Assembly (NCBI RefSeq): GCF_030503435.1
Contig: NZ_JAUKPO010000035.1
Location: 1-64,000 of the forward strand
Direction: 5' to 3'
Source of the DNA: Rhodocytophaga aerolata
GTDB lineage: Bacteria > Bacteroidota > Bacteroidia > Cytophagales > 172606-1
DNA length: 64,000 nucleotides
Made by a program: the position numbers and the translations under genes. Positions 18,815 to 28,516 of the stretch are shown here, piece after piece. The notes beneath the pieces are model-generated. The model worked only from the letters and a program-made list of their open reading frames with translations, made no database searches and was not told the DNA's origin. Every line of letters starts with the position of its first letter. Positions within the stretch are counted from its first letter, which is position 1.

Positions 18815-19384
18815 ATGAAACATGTAATTATTTACGCTCATCCAAATGCACAGAGTTTGAACGGGCATCTGAAAAGAGTGGCTGTAGAACACCTGACTAA
18901 AAACGGACACCAGGTAGAAGTCCGGGATTTGTACCAACTCAATTTTAATCCGGTTCTTTCATCAGAAGATATGGCAGGACAGCGAAAAGGACAGGTGGTG
19001 GAAGAGGTAAAGAGGGAGCAGGAGTACATTGCCTGGGCAGATTGCCTTACATTTATCTATCCGATCTGGTGGACAGGTTTACCCGCTATACTGAAAGGAT
19101 ACATTGACCGGGTGTTCAGCTACGGCTTCGCTTACCGCTACGACCAGGGCATTCAAAAAGGATTGCTTGCAGGCAAAAGAGCGGTTATCATCAATACGCA
19201 CGGAAAATCACATACCGAGTATGCTGATTGGGGAATGGACAAAGCGCTTTCACTCACATCAGACAAGGGTATTTACACCTATTGCGGTTTAGAAGTTAAA
19301 CAACATTTTTTCTTCGACAAAGCTGACAGAGCCAATGCGGAAAATATAGAACAATGGACAAAACAAATCACCTCCATATTGTAA
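18815..19384 (+). CDS. NAD(P)H-dependent oxidoreductase, flavodoxin fold
   Basis: A 189-residue protein of the NQO1/MdaB/KefF-like family. HVIIYAHPNAQSLNGHLK at the start is the FAD/FMN phosphate-binding loop, and TFIYPIWWTGLPAILKGYIDRVF (about 72-95) is the family signature. The later TKHGKSHTEYADWGMDKAL-like region and GLEVKQHFFFD complete the fold. Two-electron reduction of quinones or similar electrophiles is the family activity; the substrate is unknown. It follows the broken AraC regulator by 70 bp and was probably its target. Confidence 0.92.
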   Translation: MKHVIIYAHPNAQSLNGHLKRVAVEHLTKNGHQVEVRDLYQLNFNPVLSSEDMAGQRKGQVVEEVKREQEYIAWADCLTFIYPIWWTGLPAILKGYIDRVFSYGFAYRYDQGIQKGLLAGKRAVIINTHGKSHTEYADWGMDKALSLTSDKGIYTYCGLEVKQHFFFDKADRANAENIEQWTKQITSIL

Positions 19385-19837
19385 CATCCATCTGTTACCT
19401 ATCACCGGAACTGGTATATCGTCATATTCCCTGAAAAGGCACTATAAATTGAAAAGGAGATGTTTTCCGCAGGCCATACCAATTCCTTTTGCTTCCTGCT
19501 TCCGGAATGAGAATAGAGTCAATGGAGCAGCGGGAGCAAGTACCTGAAATTACCCTCTGTTCACATACTACTTTTGCCATTTGCCCGGATGGTAAAGCAG
19601 AATCAAGCTAGGTGCATAACCGCCTGCTTACCCCACACCCACCATGTTAACGGATAAAAAAACGGGTAAGGCATAGGTTCAACTATGCCTTACCCGTTTA
19701 CTTGAGACTAATAGGGGACTTTACACCATACTTGGTAACAGCAATAGTTCGGCAAAAATTAAGCTGCAATAGTGCCAAAGGCTAAAAGCTGCTGTAGATG
19801 GGAATTATTTTTAGCTTTAATAACCATCCTGGAACTA
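19385..19837 (-). terminator. Long intergenic gap with a strong hairpin at 19660-19699
   Basis: AAACGGGTAAGGCATAG (19660-19676) pairs perfectly over 17 bp with 19683-19699 around a 6-nt loop. On the minus strand it is followed by seven T residues, so it terminates the gene at 19838-20914. The rest of the 450-bp gap holds nothing I can identify. Confidence 0.7.
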
Positions 19838-20914
19838 TCAAATAGATCCATTTTTAATAATATCTGCCAGTTCTGCATCAAATAGCCGCGCAAGTTCCCG
19901 GGCAGGTAAAATACGGCCTCTTTGCTGCGCATCGGTAGCCAGCTTATACCCCCATTCGGCGGCCGCCTTTCGTTGGGCAGGCGTACCGTGGTGTGAATTT
20001 TCCTTAAACTTGCAATCACCCAGATTAAAAAATAGCTCCAGGAATCGTTGCACGTTCTCCTCCTGCATAGCGGCGGCTCCCCGGGGGTGCGACAAGTAGT
20101 ACGCGGCGTACGCATCGGCCATTAACTCGATGCGGCGGGCAGTTTTCGGGATGAATTCCTTACCCCTTTGCCATCCCCTGACTACTACACCCAGATCATA
20201 TTGAATATGATGCCCATACTCATGGGCCAGAATCGCCTGCGGAGCAATGTCTCCGTAACCAATCGCATCAAAACCCTGAAAGAGACCATCTCCAATAACA
20301 ATTTTAGCCGGTATCTGGCCAACACCTGCAATGGTTGTATCTGGGGGGGCCAATTGATTAAAAGTAAAAGCAGGATGATTTCCGTTAAGGAAGTCCGGAT
20401 TCATTTGAAGTAAAATAGCTACCGAGTCAGCATAGGCATTAGCCTTCTCATCACTATAGCCTTCTGCTTTATACGTTGCAATAACTTTATTCCGGTCCTG
20501 CAGCATGGAACCACGAAAGGCGACCAAAATGATGTTGCCCAACTCAATATCCCAAAAACGTTTTAAATCTGTAAAGGTCTTATTTATCTGATCGGTATAT
20601 TCACCGTTAGGACCAAAAGATTGGTTAGCAGCGCTGTTTTCAAAATACACTGAATGCAAAAAAGGCAACTCAGTTATTATTAAATTCGTATCCTGAAGTA
20701 TGGGAATTATCTTTGGACCCAATCCTAAAATTTGCTGAAAAAAAATCCAGTTCCATAGCGGAGGGTCTTCGCAGGCAACAGAATCGACTTCAGCTAATTC
20801 CGGGTACGGATTATAAGCCGGCATATCAACCGGACTATCATGGTCTTTCTCACAACTAGAAAGCACAATCAAAAAGAAGGCAATAATTGTAGTAATTAAT
20901 TTAAGATTTTTCAT
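19838..20914 (-). CDS. Lipoprotein zinc metallopeptidase (HEXXH)
   Basis: A 358-residue protein from the ATG at 20914; the frame is open to 20971 but MKNLKLITTIIAFFLIVLSSC is a clear lipoprotein signal peptide with the lipobox LSSC. The zinc-binding HEYGH motif occurs in AILAHEYGHHIQYDLG (about residue 225-240), followed about 30 residues later by RIELMADAYAAYYLSHPRG, whose Glu/Asp is the likely third ligand, as in the neutral zinc metallopeptidase (ypfJ-type) family. Expected to sit on the outer membrane facing the periplasm or surface. It lies downstream of the barrel gene of module 2, in the same orientation. Confidence 0.85.
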   Translation of the reverse strand: MKNLKLITTIIAFFLIVLSSCEKDHDSPVDMPAYNPYPELAEVDSVACEDPPLWNWIFFQQILGLGPKIIPILQDTNLIITELPFLHSVYFENSAANQSFGPNGEYTDQINKTFTDLKRFWDIELGNIILVAFRGSMLQDRNKVIATYKAEGYSDEKANAYADSVAILLQMNPDFLNGNHPAFTFNQLAPPDTTIAGVGQIPAKIVIGDGLFQGFDAIGYGDIAPQAILAHEYGHHIQYDLGVVVRGWQRGKEFIPKTARRIELMADAYAAYYLSHPRGAAAMQEENVQRFLELFFNLGDCKFKENSHHGTPAQRKAAAEWGYKLATDAQQRGRILPARELARLFDAELADIIKNGSI

Positions 20915-21004
20915 AGAGTTTGTTGGTTCTTGGTTAAGAATTTCTATCACGAAGGCTTTCAGTCCGGCCATTTAGCCCTAAAGGTTCGATCCTAAAAAAG
21001 CGGA

Positions 21005-21619
21005 TTACTGTACCTTAAAACCCACGCTGAACGTGAATGACCCGGGACGGCCTCCCAACTCGGAGGTTATTTTCTCAAACCCGCCTTCATACCTGGCGTC
21101 AAACGTAAATTTGCCCAGGTCCATGCCCAGCCCGGCCTGATACCCAAACTGGTTGCGTTCAAATTGCGGATCGGGGGAAAGATTGTCTAAGACAGCCGCC
21201 TGATCGTTCAATTGCCGTGTGTACATCGGACCTGCTGCGATACGCAGGTTTATGCGTTTGATCTCAATGAGCTTGGCCCCAAACAGTAAGGGGAAGTCGA
21301 GGGAGTGTAGTTTTACCCTTCCGCTTACCGGGCTGCCGGCCTGATTTGAGGGATCGGCATCAAACGAAATTTTGCTTCTCCGCTCGCTGAAAAGGGCTTC
21401 GGGCTGCACGTAAAACCGCTTGAAGTTAACGCGCCAAAATGCGCCGGCCTGGTAACCAACGGCATACTGGTTACTGATTTCTGTGTCCGCGCTGGAAAAG
21501 GAAAGCCGGCTGTAATTGATGCCGAGCTTAGAGCCAAAATTGGAGGAAACTTGTGAAAAAGCGGAGGTGGACATAAGCATTATGCCTAATGCAACACCTA
21601 AATTTCTAGTGATTTTCAT
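21005..21619 (-). CDS. Outer-membrane beta-barrel protein, paralogue of 12505-13119
   Basis: A 204-residue protein with a signal peptide (MKITRNLGVALGIMLMSTSAFSQ) and the same PorT-like barrel pattern, including KRFYVQPEALFSERRSKI and TFDARYEGGFEKI. The length is identical to its paralogue at 12505. It follows the CsgG-like gene at 21806-22687 by 186 bp, mirroring the order of module 1, so the pair has been duplicated as a unit. Confidence 0.82.
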   Translation of the reverse strand: MKITRNLGVALGIMLMSTSAFSQVSSNFGSKLGINYSRLSFSSADTEISNQYAVGYQAGAFWRVNFKRFYVQPEALFSERRSKISFDADPSNQAGSPVSGRVKLHSLDFPLLFGAKLIEIKRINLRIAAGPMYTRQLNDQAAVLDNLSPDPQFERNQFGYQAGLGMDLGKFTFDARYEGGFEKITSELGGRPGSFTFSVGFKVQ

Positions 21620-21805
21620 AAAGTTGATTTGTTTTGGTTTTTTAAAAAAAGAGTAGGCTGATACAGCCGTACAAACGACGACTGCACTATGAATGTGATA
21701 GAATAAGAATGACGAGTGACCAAAAGGGCACGTATCCGGACGAACTGGCTAATCAACCGGTTGACAAACCTTCGTAGCCGGCATCAACTTGTCCCATTGG
21801 TTTGC

Positions 21806-22687
21806 TTACCGGCTCTTGGTACCGAAAGGGGTACGCTTGATAAGGTAATCCAACGTACCCGAATAGGAATCCATTTGGTTACCAATCGCATTTCTGGACT
21901 TGGAGTAGTAGTTACTTCCCTGATCGGTATAGATGTTGAGGGAAACCCTGGTGTCGTAATTGGCGCTTGTGATGGTGTTATTACTCGAGGTGGCCGTACC
22001 AGAGGCTTTTGTTTCCTTGCTGTTTTTGTCCCGGGTTTGTTTTTCTTTGTCCTTATATATTGTTGAAGCGCTCCCGGTACTGATCGTGCCCTTATTGGTT
22101 ACCTCCACGCTACCAAATACCACATACTCCACCCCCAGCACGAGGGCCAGTTCCTGGGGGTCGACTGCGGCGGGATCATTCATATCAATATTGTTTTTTG
22201 CCAGCAGCCTGTTTGTAGTCAGCGGGTCCTGCACAATGATGTTGGAAGTATTCTTCCGAAAGGAGCCCGCAGAACTAGATTGCAATTGTTTGCTCATCTG
22301 CTCAGTTTGCAAGCCAGCTTCATTGGTAATAAACCCAAAAGGCAACACGGCTATTTTATTTTTGCGGTCCACAGGGTTTGAAGCAGACCGGGACGGTGGG
22401 GAGGCCCCAGATGCGGCCCTTTGCGGGGCCTCATTGATCACTTCAACGCGGCCGCTGGCAAATTGAATTTTACTGATTTTCTCTTTTGGCAGCTCGTACT
22501 CAAGCTCCTCCCCGGTATACTTGAATTTGACTGAGTTTGCTCCCATTCCAATTACTTTTCCTTCTTTTCTTTCTCCATCCAGCATGATGACCGCGTCAGT
22601 TTTGCTCTGGGCAAAACCCTGTGTCACAATTCCACTGAGCATGAGTAGCATCAGCCATAAGATTGATAGATTGCAAATACGTTTCAT
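21806..22687 (-). CDS. Exported CsgG-like protein, paralogue of 11504-12343
   Basis: A 293-residue protein with a signal peptide (LWLMLLMLSGIVTQGFAQ). Residues about 28-85 (AVIMLDGERKEGKVIGMG; EYELPKEKISKIQFASG) form a short beta-rich domain seen in many Bacteroidetes exported proteins. Residues about 110-290 are CsgG/TolB-like (NKIAVLPFGF; ALVLGVEYVVFGSVEVT; TLDYLIKRTPFG). The module-1 copy lacks the N-terminal beta domain. A LytTR-type promoter lies about 230-290 bp upstream at 22915-22981. Confidence 0.68.
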   Translation of the reverse strand: MKRICNLSILWLMLLMLSGIVTQGFAQSKTDAVIMLDGERKEGKVIGMGANSVKFKYTGEELEYELPKEKISKIQFASGRVEVINEAPQRAASGASPPSRSASNPVDRKNKIAVLPFGFITNEAGLQTEQMSKQLQSSSAGSFRKNTSNIIVQDPLTTNRLLAKNNIDMNDPAAVDPQELALVLGVEYVVFGSVEVTNKGTISTGSASTIYKDKEKQTRDKNSKETKASGTATSSNNTITSANYDTRVSLNIYTDQGSNYYSKSRNAIGNQMDSYSGTLDYLIKRTPFGTKSR

Positions 22688-22914
22688 AATTTTAGATAAA
22701 TTGTTAAGTTGAAAATTGACTTTGTAAGCAGCCAGAACGGCATGAATGCTATTCTGTAAGTCCTATAACATCAAGTGAAGTGGTTACCATTGTCCCGGGA
22801 GAGGCTTTTGCTCCTGTGCTACGATGGCTGGTTGCCGGAATGGTGCTTTGCGTTAGTGCATTGGTTTGTGTTCATGATACTGTCTGTTTTAAGTGGTTCA
22901 TGTTGATTACCATG

Positions 22915-22981
22915 TAAGGTTAGCCTGCCTCATCTTGTAATGAAAAAAATATTCACCAACACCTGTTTTGTAGCAACCAAC
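22915..22981 (-). promoter_or_regulatory. LytTR-type promoter, third copy
   Basis: On the minus strand GTTGG begins at 22981 and 22960 (21 bp apart) and TAACCTTA spans 22922-22915, again 38 bp from the second repeat. CAGGCTAACCTTRCAT around the box is nearly identical to the copy at 11078-11144. It points toward the CsgG-like gene at 21806-22687, with an unusually long leader of about 225 bp. Confidence 0.65.
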
Positions 22982-23600
22982 AGTAAAATAATGGCCATTA
23001 TCCTGGAGGCTTGCTGTACACAAGCGTGCTAATCGTTGAACCCTAGCCCTTCCAGGTGATTGTTATAGCTAAGACCAGACAATGTGAATCCTGTTTGGGG
23101 ATACCAGATGTTTGGGTACTAAAGGCCAGTAAGGGGGCACATAAGGGGAAAACTACTCGCTTTTTCATACTTTTTCCCATGATAGATTGTTCGTATTGGT
23201 CCGGATTTCCGGTTCGCAGAAGTCATATCCAATATGAATGCGAGTCGAAAAGCAAAATAGTTAATTGAAAAAGATTGCTGACAGTGAAGGTTTTATATAT
23301 TTTTTTTAACTGATCATTACTCTAAAAAGCTGTTTTAACTAATGTACTTACTCTATTGTCATGGTTTTTTGTAGATATCTCCGAGCTGATGTACTTGTTT
23401 AAGTAGTCAATGTGTATGCTGTTCAATGGTTAGTTAATTGAAGTTGTTTGGATAATATCTTCTAGCATAAAGTTTTAACCAGCTGATGAGAATATTTAAT
23501 ATACTGGTAAATAACTGACAGTAATCCTGCAGCACATTACCATTCATACCCTACAATCATAACTAAAACAGTGTAGCAAAATCTCTCTATAGCTCGTACG
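22982..23600. other. Intergenic region, no gene recognised
   Basis: About 620 bp of A/T-rich sequence. A 70-codon frame at 23056-23268 has no family features. I see nothing else that can be supported. Confidence 0.4.
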
Positions 23601-24230
23601 TACATAAATCACTTTGATTGGCATACGAAAGATTTTGTGCTACAAGGAGGTGTGTTAGCAGTTTCTGGCGCCACTATATTCATAGACAAACCTGTGTATA
23701 AATTCATGCTTAGCCATCAGTATCCGATAGCAAATCCTCTGGAGAGAGCAGAAAATTTCTTAGAGCAGTTGCAGAATAGCTGCTGTATGATGCCGACATT
23801 CAAGGCAAGTGGTGTCATTTAAATAATGACTGGCTCAGAGATACAAAAATTATGGTGGCGTTGGTTACCTGTTCTGTGTTATTGCAGACTATAGCTAAAG
23901 AGGCTATAGGTAGATCTTGTCCCGTTTCTGGAATAAGGGACTTTGCTTTTAAACCTTTCGGAGGTGCGGAATTTCTTTCCCTTCTGGGCATACGATCCTC
24001 TCTGTAGCTATCTTTTGGGTTTTAGCAAGGCAAGTAAAATTGATGCTTTTAGGAAAAGTGTTATATTCGTTTCCTGTGATCACCCAGAGTATTTGTAGGT
24101 TCATACTGGTTGCCGGATATACTTTTGGTATTGGGTATCTTGTATGAAGAGAGTGTCTTAATACTTTATCGGATACATTTCTGGCCCTACTCTATATCAA
24201 CATCAATACCCCTAAAAAACCTTGGAATAT
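23601..24230 (+). pseudogene. Decayed PAP2-family phosphatase
   Basis: Three frames carry the parts of one PAP2 (phosphatidic acid phosphatase) protein: DFVLQGGVLAVSGATIFIDKPVY (23601-23820 region), LLQTIAKEAIGRSCP (from 23852; the family K-x6-RP motif with its last Arg changed to Cys) and FPSGHTILSVAIFWVLARQVK (from 23977; the PSGH catalytic motif). A later LSDTFLALLYI near 24200 corresponds to the third motif, with its catalytic His region degraded. At least three frameshifts and a lost Arg mean it is inactive. The intact ancestor was a membrane phosphatase for lipids or sugar pyrophosphates. Confidence 0.75.
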
Positions 24231-24788
24231 AGGACACAAAAGTAGGTTCATAAATTGTTGAGGAAGACTATTGTAGCCCTAACTTTTCTTACCCTTTATG
24301 ACGGATTTGGTAAGTTGTATTATCGTTTATCTGATGCCTCTGAAAAAGTTACAAAAACTCATCAAATTTAGCTAAGTGAACTTTGATTTTTTTAACCAGT
24401 TTTTGTAACTCCTGCCAATATGGCTGCTTTTGCTGGGAAGGCATAATGCTCAATTGATGGTATAGTTACAAAAAAGGCAGGTAATTTTTAAATCTAAATT
24501 TTAATTAAATTGTATTTCCTCCTACCAGATTGTAGTGAAAAATAGGTTAACTCTATATATTTCTGGAGCATGAGCATCTATTTAGCCCCTAGCTTATACT
24601 ATACTATTTTTTGAAGCTGATATATCTAATGTCATCTATCGTATTCCGAATTTCTTGTTTGATGTATTATCTATAATCTAAGACTCTTCTATCCAATATC
24701 TATATGTATTTTCGAAGCCGTAGGGCTTAGAATTAAATGTTAAAAATGTAACAATCATTTATAGGATTGCTAAAGAAGTATTGTCTTT
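24231..24788. other. Intergenic region before the coupling-protein gene
   Basis: About 550 bp, very A/T-rich, without a convincing frame. It marks the change from chromosomal-style cargo to mobilisation genes and may hold the promoter of the coupling-protein gene. Confidence 0.4.
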
Positions 24789-26804
24789 ATGGAAGATAAC
24801 AGAGCATATGTAAAGATCATGAACTTTACAAGAGGGAGTAGTTTAGTAATACTTTTTTTTAATTTTTACATTTTCTGTTATGGATTCTTTGAACAATTTA
24901 ATCTTACCTCACCCTTTGCTGCAAAATTCATTCTCAGTTTTGGGTTTATTGAGATATATCAAATTAGTTATCTATCCAAAGGTGTTGCATTCATTTTGCT
25001 GCTTATTTCCTGTTTAGGGGTAACCACAAGTCAGACGGAGGAGATCACTTGGCGAGTAACATTACCTTATATTTTCTTTGGCCCAATTATTTATTTCGGT
25101 GCTGACTTATTGCTGAACCAGCCTTTGGTAATTTACCTGAAAGCATCCATGTATATGTTTTTTTCAATACTAGGCTTTCTGCTGATTTTACAAGGAGGGA
25201 ACTATTTGTCAAGAATACTGAAAATAAACCTTCTCAACGATATTTTTAATGAAGAAAACCAGTCTTTTCCCCAAGAGGAACGGCTTATGCAAAACCATTA
25301 TTCTGTAAATATCCCCACACTGTACACATTTAGAAAAAAAGTTTGCAAAGGCTGGATCAATGTGGTCAATCCTTTTAGGGGAGGAATGGTTCTTGGCACA
25401 CCAGGCTCTGGGAAATCTTTTGTATTTATTAATGCCTATATTAAACAGCTCATTGCAAAAGGATTTTCGATGTACATCTATGATTATAAATTTGATGATT
25501 TATCCAAGATCGCATATAATGCCCTGATAAATAACTATGCTAAGTACCCTATTAAACCTCAGTTTTATATCATCAATTTTGATAATCCCCAAAAAAGCCA
25601 TCGTTGTAATCCCCTGCTTCCTTCAATGATGAGTGACATCTCAGATGCTTATGAGAGTGCATCTACTATTATGCTCAACCTAAACAGGAGCTGGATTCAA
25701 AAGCAAGGAGATTTTTTTATAGAATCTCCTATCAATTTTGTTACCTCTATCATCTGGTTTTTGAAATTATATGAAAACGGAAAATATTGCACCTTCCCAC
25801 ATGTGATAGAATTCTTAAGTGCTAAATATGAAGAGATTTTCCCAATTCTGGGTGCTTATCCTGAAATAGAGGTTTATGTAAAGCCCTTTGTCTCCGCTTT
25901 TGAAAGTGGCGCATCCGAACAATTAGAAGGACAAATTGCTTCTGCCCGTATTGGGCTTGCCCGGCTTGCTTCTCCGCAACTTTATTGGGTAATGTCGGGC
26001 AATGATTTTACCCTGGATATCAATAATCCCGATGAACCAAAAATCGTATGTGTCGGCAATAACCCTTTAAGGCAAAGCATTTATGGAGCAGCCTTGGGAC
26101 TTTATAATGCCCGGCTTGTTAAACTGATAAATAGAAAAGGCAAACTTCCTTCTGCCATGATCATAGATGAGCTGGCCACTATCTTTTTTAAGGGCCTCGA
26201 TCAACTGATTGCCACTGCCCGGAGCAATAAAGTGGCTACTCTGCTTGGTTTTCAAGATTTTTCACAAATAGAGCGTGACTATGGAAAAGGGGAGGCTACA
26301 GTTATTGAAAATATTATAGGTAATGTGTTTGTAGGGCAGGTTGTAGGAGACACAGCCAAAAAGCTATCGGAGAGATTTGGAAAAATTAACCAGAAAAAAC
26401 AGTCTATTAGCACCTCAAACAGATCGGGTACATCGGTAAGTATTTCAACAGGGCTCGATTACCGTATACCACCCTCTGTGATGGCGGAACTTTCTCAAGG
26501 CACTTTTGTGGGCGCAGTAGCAGATGACCGGGACCAGAAGATAAAACTAAAAGTTTTTCATGCTGATATAATAATAGATGAGAAACAAACTAGTGCTGAA
26601 ACAGCCACTTACCTAGACATTCCAGATTTTAATAAAACTACTTTCGTTGATAGTATCACTAAGGAAGATAAGACAGATGAAGTTATCCAAAGAAATTACT
26701 ACCAGGTTAAAGAGGATATAAAATATATTATTATGGAGGAGCATAAACGAATTTTGGAAGACGATAAGCTAAGGCACCTTATCAAGTGTAAACAAAGTGT
26801 CTGA
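24789..26804 (+). CDS. Type IV coupling protein (MobC/TraG/VirD4-like ATPase)
   Basis: A 671-residue inner-membrane ATPase that would feed relaxase-bound DNA to the mating channel. Four hydrophobic segments occupy about residues 14-145. Walker A is GTPGSGKSF (about 203-211), and the Walker B-like strand is SAMIIDELATIFFKG (about 455-470). TARSNKVATLLGFQDFSQIERDYG after it is the conserved coupling-protein block. The all-alpha insertion and the order match the Bacteroidetes MobC group. It is followed by a DUF4099 protein, its usual neighbour in Bacteroidetes plasmids. No intact relaxase is found near it. Confidence 0.92.
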   Translation: MEDNRAYVKIMNFTRGSSLVILFFNFYIFCYGFFEQFNLTSPFAAKFILSFGFIEIYQISYLSKGVAFILLLISCLGVTTSQTEEITWRVTLPYIFFGPIIYFGADLLLNQPLVIYLKASMYMFFSILGFLLILQGGNYLSRILKINLLNDIFNEENQSFPQEERLMQNHYSVNIPTLYTFRKKVCKGWINVVNPFRGGMVLGTPGSGKSFVFINAYIKQLIAKGFSMYIYDYKFDDLSKIAYNALINNYAKYPIKPQFYIINFDNPQKSHRCNPLLPSMMSDISDAYESASTIMLNLNRSWIQKQGDFFIESPINFVTSIIWFLKLYENGKYCTFPHVIEFLSAKYEEIFPILGAYPEIEVYVKPFVSAFESGASEQLEGQIASARIGLARLASPQLYWVMSGNDFTLDINNPDEPKIVCVGNNPLRQSIYGAALGLYNARLVKLINRKGKLPSAMIIDELATIFFKGLDQLIATARSNKVATLLGFQDFSQIERDYGKGEATVIENIIGNVFVGQVVGDTAKKLSERFGKINQKKQSISTSNRSGTSVSISTGLDYRIPPSVMAELSQGTFVGAVADDRDQKIKLKVFHADIIIDEKQTSAETATYLDIPDFNKTTFVDSITKEDKTDEVIQRNYYQVKEDIKYIIMEEHKRILEDDKLRHLIKCKQSV

Positions 26805-26834
26805 TAGCGATTAAAATTTCAATGTAGGAAAACC

Positions 26835-28169
26835 ATGGGAAATATACACCTAAGCCAATATCAACATCTGCCGGATGAAAATACAAATGAGGCAGAAAAG
26901 AAGAGTTCTAATCAAGTAAAGCAAACAGGTTCTGTATACACAAAAGTTGATTACACCTCAGAAGAAAAAATTAGTAGTACTCCTTTCGGTGAAGAAGATG
27001 ACAAAACCAAAAAAAAGAAAAATAAAGCAGAAGTAGGAGGAAATTTGGACGCAGCAGGGAAGGAGCAGAAAGGGCTTTTGGAGGACATAGAGGTGCTCGC
27101 TAACAGAAGTATACTTACGAATTTTTTACACAATTATGCTAAAGCTAAAAATGATATGATGACAGAACAGAGTGTGCAATCAAGCGAAAAATGGGAAAGT
27201 AAAAGTTTGACTGGCGAGGAAAATAACTCTACACTTAAAATTGAAACTCCCTTTCAATCCTATTTACAAACAAAACATCTAAAGCCTGACTGGGAAAGAA
27301 TTAACCGTATAAAAGAAGATGGTCAAGGATTTACTTACAAAAATTTATTGGCTAATAATAGTATTATTGGTGAAAAAAAACAACATATTCCCTCTGAAAC
27401 ACATGAAAATGATCAAAGCAATGAATCGCCTAAAAACCAGGTCGAAAAAAAAATTTTCACTCTGCAGGACGTGCCTGTAAAACAATTTGAAAAACTTGGC
27501 ATCTCACAAGAACATCTTATCAAGAATGGGATGCTGGAAAAATTACTCAAAGGTGAAAAGACATTACCGGTAGATAATCTTCAATGGACTAACCAAAAAG
27601 GGGAGATCTTGAAGTATAGTGCTACATTTTTCTTGGAAAAAAAACCTGATGGTACAGCTACACTTAAACTCAATTATCAACCTCACACTCTTATAAATAA
27701 GATTCCAACCAGGATACTAGGCTTTGAGCTTAGCAATGAGTTAAAAAATAAACTGGGAGATAAAGAAATGGTGGCATTGAAAGGGAATATTAGTAAAGGG
27801 GAGGGGCTATCTTTTTTGCAATTTGATAGATTTGAAAATAAACTTCAACTTATCAAACCAGACAGCTTCCGTCTTCCTAGGGAAATTAATGGTGTTAGGC
27901 TATCTGATGAGCATCAAAAAATACTCAAAGAAGGAAAAGAAATTAAACTCTCCGGAATGACAGCTACAGATGGAAATAAAACAGAAGCAATAGTTAGATT
28001 GAATTTTTCACAAAAAGCTATACAATTTTCTTCTCTTAATCCTGCAACTTCCCTGTTGCAAACTGCTACTTTGATAAGATCTGATATCAATTCTACCAAA
28101 CAAACAAAAGGATTAATTGAGGATACCCAAGTGAATAGTGACAAAAAGACTAAAGGACAACGTTTGTAA
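26835..28169 (+). CDS. DUF4099/DUF3945-type protein
   Basis: A 444-residue hydrophilic protein. Residues about 1-205 are Lys/Glu/Asn-rich and low in structure. From about residue 212 (FTLQDVPVKQFEKLGISQEHLIKNGML...LLKGEKTLPV) it matches the DUF4099 repeat, followed by a DUF3945-like part (RLPREINGVRLSDEHQKILKEGKEIKLSGM). Proteins with these domains are frequent on Bacteroidetes plasmids and conjugative elements, often near mob genes or topoisomerases, but no activity is established. It starts 30 bp after the coupling-protein gene and is probably co-transcribed. Confidence 0.8.
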   Translation: MGNIHLSQYQHLPDENTNEAEKKSSNQVKQTGSVYTKVDYTSEEKISSTPFGEEDDKTKKKKNKAEVGGNLDAAGKEQKGLLEDIEVLANRSILTNFLHNYAKAKNDMMTEQSVQSSEKWESKSLTGEENNSTLKIETPFQSYLQTKHLKPDWERINRIKEDGQGFTYKNLLANNSIIGEKKQHIPSETHENDQSNESPKNQVEKKIFTLQDVPVKQFEKLGISQEHLIKNGMLEKLLKGEKTLPVDNLQWTNQKGEILKYSATFFLEKKPDGTATLKLNYQPHTLINKIPTRILGFELSNELKNKLGDKEMVALKGNISKGEGLSFLQFDRFENKLQLIKPDSFRLPREINGVRLSDEHQKILKEGKEIKLSGMTATDGNKTEAIVRLNFSQKAIQFSSLNPATSLLQTATLIRSDINSTKQTKGLIEDTQVNSDKKTKGQRL

Positions 28170-28240
28170 AAGGTAATCTGGAAAAGCTATTGGAAGCCTA
28201 TTTAAAAGTACCTGTTAGATTTATTACATAAGTGTTTTAA

Positions 28241-28335
28241 TTGGAGGGCAAACCCTCCAAACCTCCCTTCTTACACGCATCGCTCAAATTTTGGCTTACG
28301 TCTTTATTACCTTCTTTTAACCTAGGTAATAAAGC
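28241..28335. other. Candidate oriT: GC hairpin plus a second inverted repeat
   Basis: TTGGAGGG and CCCTCCAA (28241-28260, 4-nt loop) form a perfect hairpin followed at once by ACCTCCC, which repeats its 3' arm. A second inverted repeat, CTTTATTACC and GGTAATAAAG (28302-28311 and 28325-28334), follows. The position just after the coupling-protein and DUF4099 genes and the hairpin-plus-repeat pattern suit an origin of transfer. A terminator is the alternative for the first hairpin. A similarly built hairpin occurs at 34397-34424. Confidence 0.35.
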
Positions 28336-28516
28336 ACGTCCTACCGCTCCTGCAAACCTGCAACCTTAATCCGCAATTGGCTCTCTGTCCTGAGCTAAAT
28401 ACTTGCTCTTTTTATCGCAAGTATGCAGAGTAAATTTCTCCTTAAGGTTCATCCGGTTTAATTTTTATGACAAAAATGAGCCTTGCTATTCACCATAACA
28501 ACTAATTAAGATCTTA

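Noticed and set aside
23056..23268. 70-codon frame in the gap after module 2
   Set aside because: No similarity or features; considered chance.
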